Part shown: in pieces, positions 62,320 through 64,000 of the stretch
Layout: every line of letters starts with the position of its first letter
Numbering within the stretch: the first letter of the stretch is position 1
NCBI GenBank assembly: GCA_022482785.1
Contig: JAKVON010000005.1
Location: 62,001-126,000 of the forward strand
DNA length: 64,000 nucleotides
Direction: 5' to 3'
Origin: Atopobiaceae bacterium
GTDB lineage: Bacteria; Actinomycetota; Coriobacteriia; Coriobacteriales; Atopobiaceae
Made by a program: the position numbers and the translations under genes
The notes under the pieces: generated by a model
What the model was told of the DNA's origin: nothing
The model's database searches: none
Seen by the model: only the letters and a program-made list of their open reading frames with translations

Positions 62320-62537
62320 AGGTCAAAGCTATCAAGGAATTTTCAGTAAGCCTTTTCGATGATGACGGTGCCATCGTGGAAAACGAGTTCTATGACGTCT
62401 CGTGTGGAGAAGTGTACGAGGTGGCATACGAGACTCCTGAAGGGATCGTGCGTCTCGATTCAGAAACTGGATGGCTTGAGATTTCCAGAGATCATCTTGC
62501 GGAGTGCTTCGAGGTGATATCTGATGCCAGAGACTAG
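62316..62537 (+). CDS. Hypothetical protein (73 residues)
   Basis: Small acidic beta-rich protein: MKVKAIKEFSVSLFDDDGAI, SCGEVYEVAYETPEGIVRLD, which resembles SH3-like phage proteins in pattern only. ATGA overlap with the previous gene; overlaps the next by 14 bases. Confidence 0.6.
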   Translation: MKVKAIKEFSVSLFDDDGAIVENEFYDVSCGEVYEVAYETPEGIVRLDSETGWLEISRDHLAECFEVISDARD

Positions 62538-62826
62538 AGAAGTGACCGTCTTCTCAGACGATATTTTCGAGCCAGAAGACTTTAAGCGGCGCGTGTTGAG
62601 CGTGACGGTTGATGAGCTGCAACATAAGTTTCAATGGGCTATGAACAGCGCTATCGCATGGGGAAGCCTAGATGGACTTACCGTTTCCGAGCGTACATGT
62701 CACCGTGTGACTGGCGTCAACCATGGGTGCTGCTCCGAATGTGGTCACGAGCTGTACATTAACCAGCCTAACGGTGACGACGGTCGATACTGTCCAGGGT
62801 GCGGAGCTCGGGTGGTCGAGGAATGA
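62524..62826 (+). CDS. Zinc-ribbon protein (100 residues)
   Basis: Helical N-terminal half (RRVLSVTVDELQHKFQWAMN) and a C-terminal zinc ribbon with CCSECGHELY and YCPGCGARVVEE. Starts within the end of the previous gene and its TGA overlaps the next ATG. Probably nucleic-acid binding; role unknown. Confidence 0.65.
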   Translation: MPETREVTVFSDDIFEPEDFKRRVLSVTVDELQHKFQWAMNSAIAWGSLDGLTVSERTCHRVTGVNHGCCSECGHELYINQPNGDDGRYCPGCGARVVEE

Positions 62827-63251
62827 ATGTATATCTTTCTGGACCGATGTCAGGTATCAGAGACAACAACCGTACCGGGTTCATCGCTGCCAACATCGCA
62901 CTCGAAAACTCCGGAGTCTGCGCGGGTGGAAAGATATACAACCCGGCAATCGAGGTACCCGGATACGCCACGAGGGAAATGGCCATGGCATATGACCTGA
63001 AGATGCTCACGACGTACGAGACTGTCGAGCAGACATTTGTCGACGACAAGATGCGAATCTACAAGTCGACAATGGCTATGAAGCCCTTGTATGACTGCGT
63101 CTGCCTGCTTAATGGATGGATGGAAAGCGAGGGTTCGAAGATAGAGGTATCGGTCGCTCGATACCTTGGAATCAAGGTCATGACGATTGACCAGCTGCTG
63201 TCTGGATTCCAGTTCGGACCAATCGATAGGTTTGTCGATGAGCAAGATTAA
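62823..63251 (+). CDS. DUF4406 / nucleoside 2-deoxyribosyltransferase-like protein
   Basis: A 142-residue protein beginning MNVYLSGPMSGIRDNNRTGF, the signature of the DUF4406 family related to nucleoside 2-deoxyribosyltransferases. CVCLLNGWMESEGSKIEVSV matches the second conserved block (LxGWxxSxGAxxE). Such phage proteins may act on nucleotides or nucleotide-derived signals. The start overlaps the previous stop by 4 bases. Confidence 0.8.
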   Translation: MNVYLSGPMSGIRDNNRTGFIAANIALENSGVCAGGKIYNPAIEVPGYATREMAMAYDLKMLTTYETVEQTFVDDKMRIYKSTMAMKPLYDCVCLLNGWMESEGSKIEVSVARYLGIKVMTIDQLLSGFQFGPIDRFVDEQD

Positions 63252-63489
63252 GACGTCTCTGAAGAGCAGACGGATCGTCAGGAAGAACAGGGAGTTCTTC
63301 GAAACGATGACTAGGTACGGTCTGACGGCAGACGAGCTCCGGGCGTGGCTGTTGATTGAGGATCGTCTGAGAATGCTCGGAAGAGCCGTCTGCGTTTCCT
63401 TAGAAGATGCGGCAAGAAAAATGTCTGATGCGGCAAGGGCCTTGAACGACTCCTACCTCATGCAACAACACGACAGTGAAGACGATTAG
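63238..63489 (+). CDS. Hypothetical protein (83 residues)
   Basis: Basic helical protein: MSKIKTSLKSRRIVRKNREF, LTADELRAWLLIEDRLRMLG. Overlaps the previous gene by 14 bases. No family recognised. Confidence 0.55.
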   Translation: MSKIKTSLKSRRIVRKNREFFETMTRYGLTADELRAWLLIEDRLRMLGRAVCVSLEDAARKMSDAARALNDSYLMQQHDSEDD

Positions 63490-63508
63490 GATCCGTCGGG
63501 GGGACCAA

Positions 63509-64000
63509 ATGGACCAAGAAGCGACAGGGGTCAGGAAATGGGATGCCAGGTCCTGGCTCAACGAGGTCCGGAAGAGCGAGAGGTTCGTTGAGGCGGAGAA
63601 GCGAAGGGCCTCTATCGCGAGGTCGAGGGTAGATGACCCATCGATATGCGACCCGCTGTCAATCAGCCCTGGGCCTAAGAACTCGGTCTCAGACCCAATG
63701 TCCGTGGTCGACACCGCAATCGACGCAGAGCTCGACCTGAGGGAGATCGTGGGTGCTGCTCAGGGAGAAGTAGACGACTGCATGAGGTGCATAGCCGGTC
63801 TGCATCGCTTCGGGAAGCATGACGAGGCATATGCCGTCCAGCTCAGGGTTTTGGCAAAGGATGACCGGACGGGGAAGAGGCTCTCGTGGTCACAGGTGTC
63901 GTCGAGGATGATCGGAGTGTCTCCTCGTCAGGCTAGGAGGTATTACGACATGGCGGTTGACCTTATGGAGAGCGTGGGACCGGCACGGGCCAAGTCGGGA
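63509..64000 (+). CDS. Late-gene-regulator-like protein (partial)
   Basis: Starts MDQEATGVRKWDARSWLNEV after a GGGGGG ribosome site and stays open to the window edge (164 codons). The helical region RLSWSQVSSRMIGVSPRQAR then RYYDMAVDLMESVG looks like a sigma-70 region 4/ArpU-type helix-turn-helix, as in phage late regulators that end the early operon. The incomplete C terminus prevents a firm call. Confidence 0.55.
   Translation, partial: MDQEATGVRKWDARSWLNEVRKSERFVEAEKRRASIARSRVDDPSICDPLSISPGPKNSVSDPMSVVDTAIDAELDLREIVGAAQGEVDDCMRCIAGLHRFGKHDEAYAVQLRVLAKDDRTGKRLSWSQVSSRMIGVSPRQARRYYDMAVDLMESVGPARAKSG

Noticed and set aside
49740-64000. Second copy of the tRNA-Leu 3' end as the right attachment site
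   Set aside because: No matching segment was found to the right in the window; the element appears to extend past the edge.

Overview
The window reads as a chromosomal segment of a high-GC Gram-positive bacterium, most likely a member of the Coriobacteriia (Olsenella/Atopobiaceae-like). This is inferred from very strong G/C third-position bias, GAG/CTC-rich codons, Shine-Dalgarno starts and the gene mix: oleate hydratase, IorAB with PaaK, many PAS/GGDEF proteins and a RecJ-helicase fusion. No rRNA gene or CRISPR array was seen.

Region 1 (1-8.5 kb): a MarR-regulated ABC exporter (partial) diverges from a phosphate regulon, pstS-pstC-pstA-pstB-pstB-phoU followed by a PhoB/PhoR-like two-component pair, all on the + strand with overlapping starts and stops. 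A phased repeat upstream of pstS is a candidate response-regulator site. Both pstB genes carry single-base indels. Region 2 (8.5-20.7 kb): a multi-PAS hybrid histidine kinase, a DUF2974 hydrolase-like protein, a HAD phosphatase, a methionyl-tRNA synthetase with an unusual KMSKS loop, a zincin-like membrane protein, and a paaK-iorB-iorA operon for aryl-pyruvate oxidation. Region 3 (20.8-26.8 kb): oleate hydratase and an S24-type regulator, both frame-interrupted, then a lower-GC accessory block of small, TPR, Cys-rich and coiled-coil membrane proteins that ends against a gene remnant.

Region 4 (26.8-49.7 kb): an operon of transglutaminase, alpha-E and circularly permuted ATP-grasp proteins; two GGDEF proteins; queuosine genes queH, queA and tgt; secD-secF; a RecJ-HIRAN-RecQ-like fusion; a bifunctional Rel (p)ppGpp enzyme; a metallo-beta-lactamase-fold hydrolase and a hotdog thioesterase.

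Region 5 (49.7 kb to the right edge): an integrated prophage-like element abutting a tRNA-Leu(CAA) gene. Its large serine recombinase ends inside the tRNA, so the tRNA supplies the last codons and the stop. Next come a DEDDh exonuclease with C-terminal membrane helices, a divergent repressor/Cro-like pair with four near-identical operator sites, a long co-directional train of small early genes (ParB-like protein, replication-organizer-like protein), a second integrase of the tyrosine class, an IS256-family insertion with 9-bp target duplication that splits a zinc-ribbon gene, and many small Cys-rich genes. The element continues past the right edge. The clearest leads are the operator switch, the tRNA/integrase junction with two integrase classes, the membrane-anchored exonuclease and the RecJ-helicase fusion.
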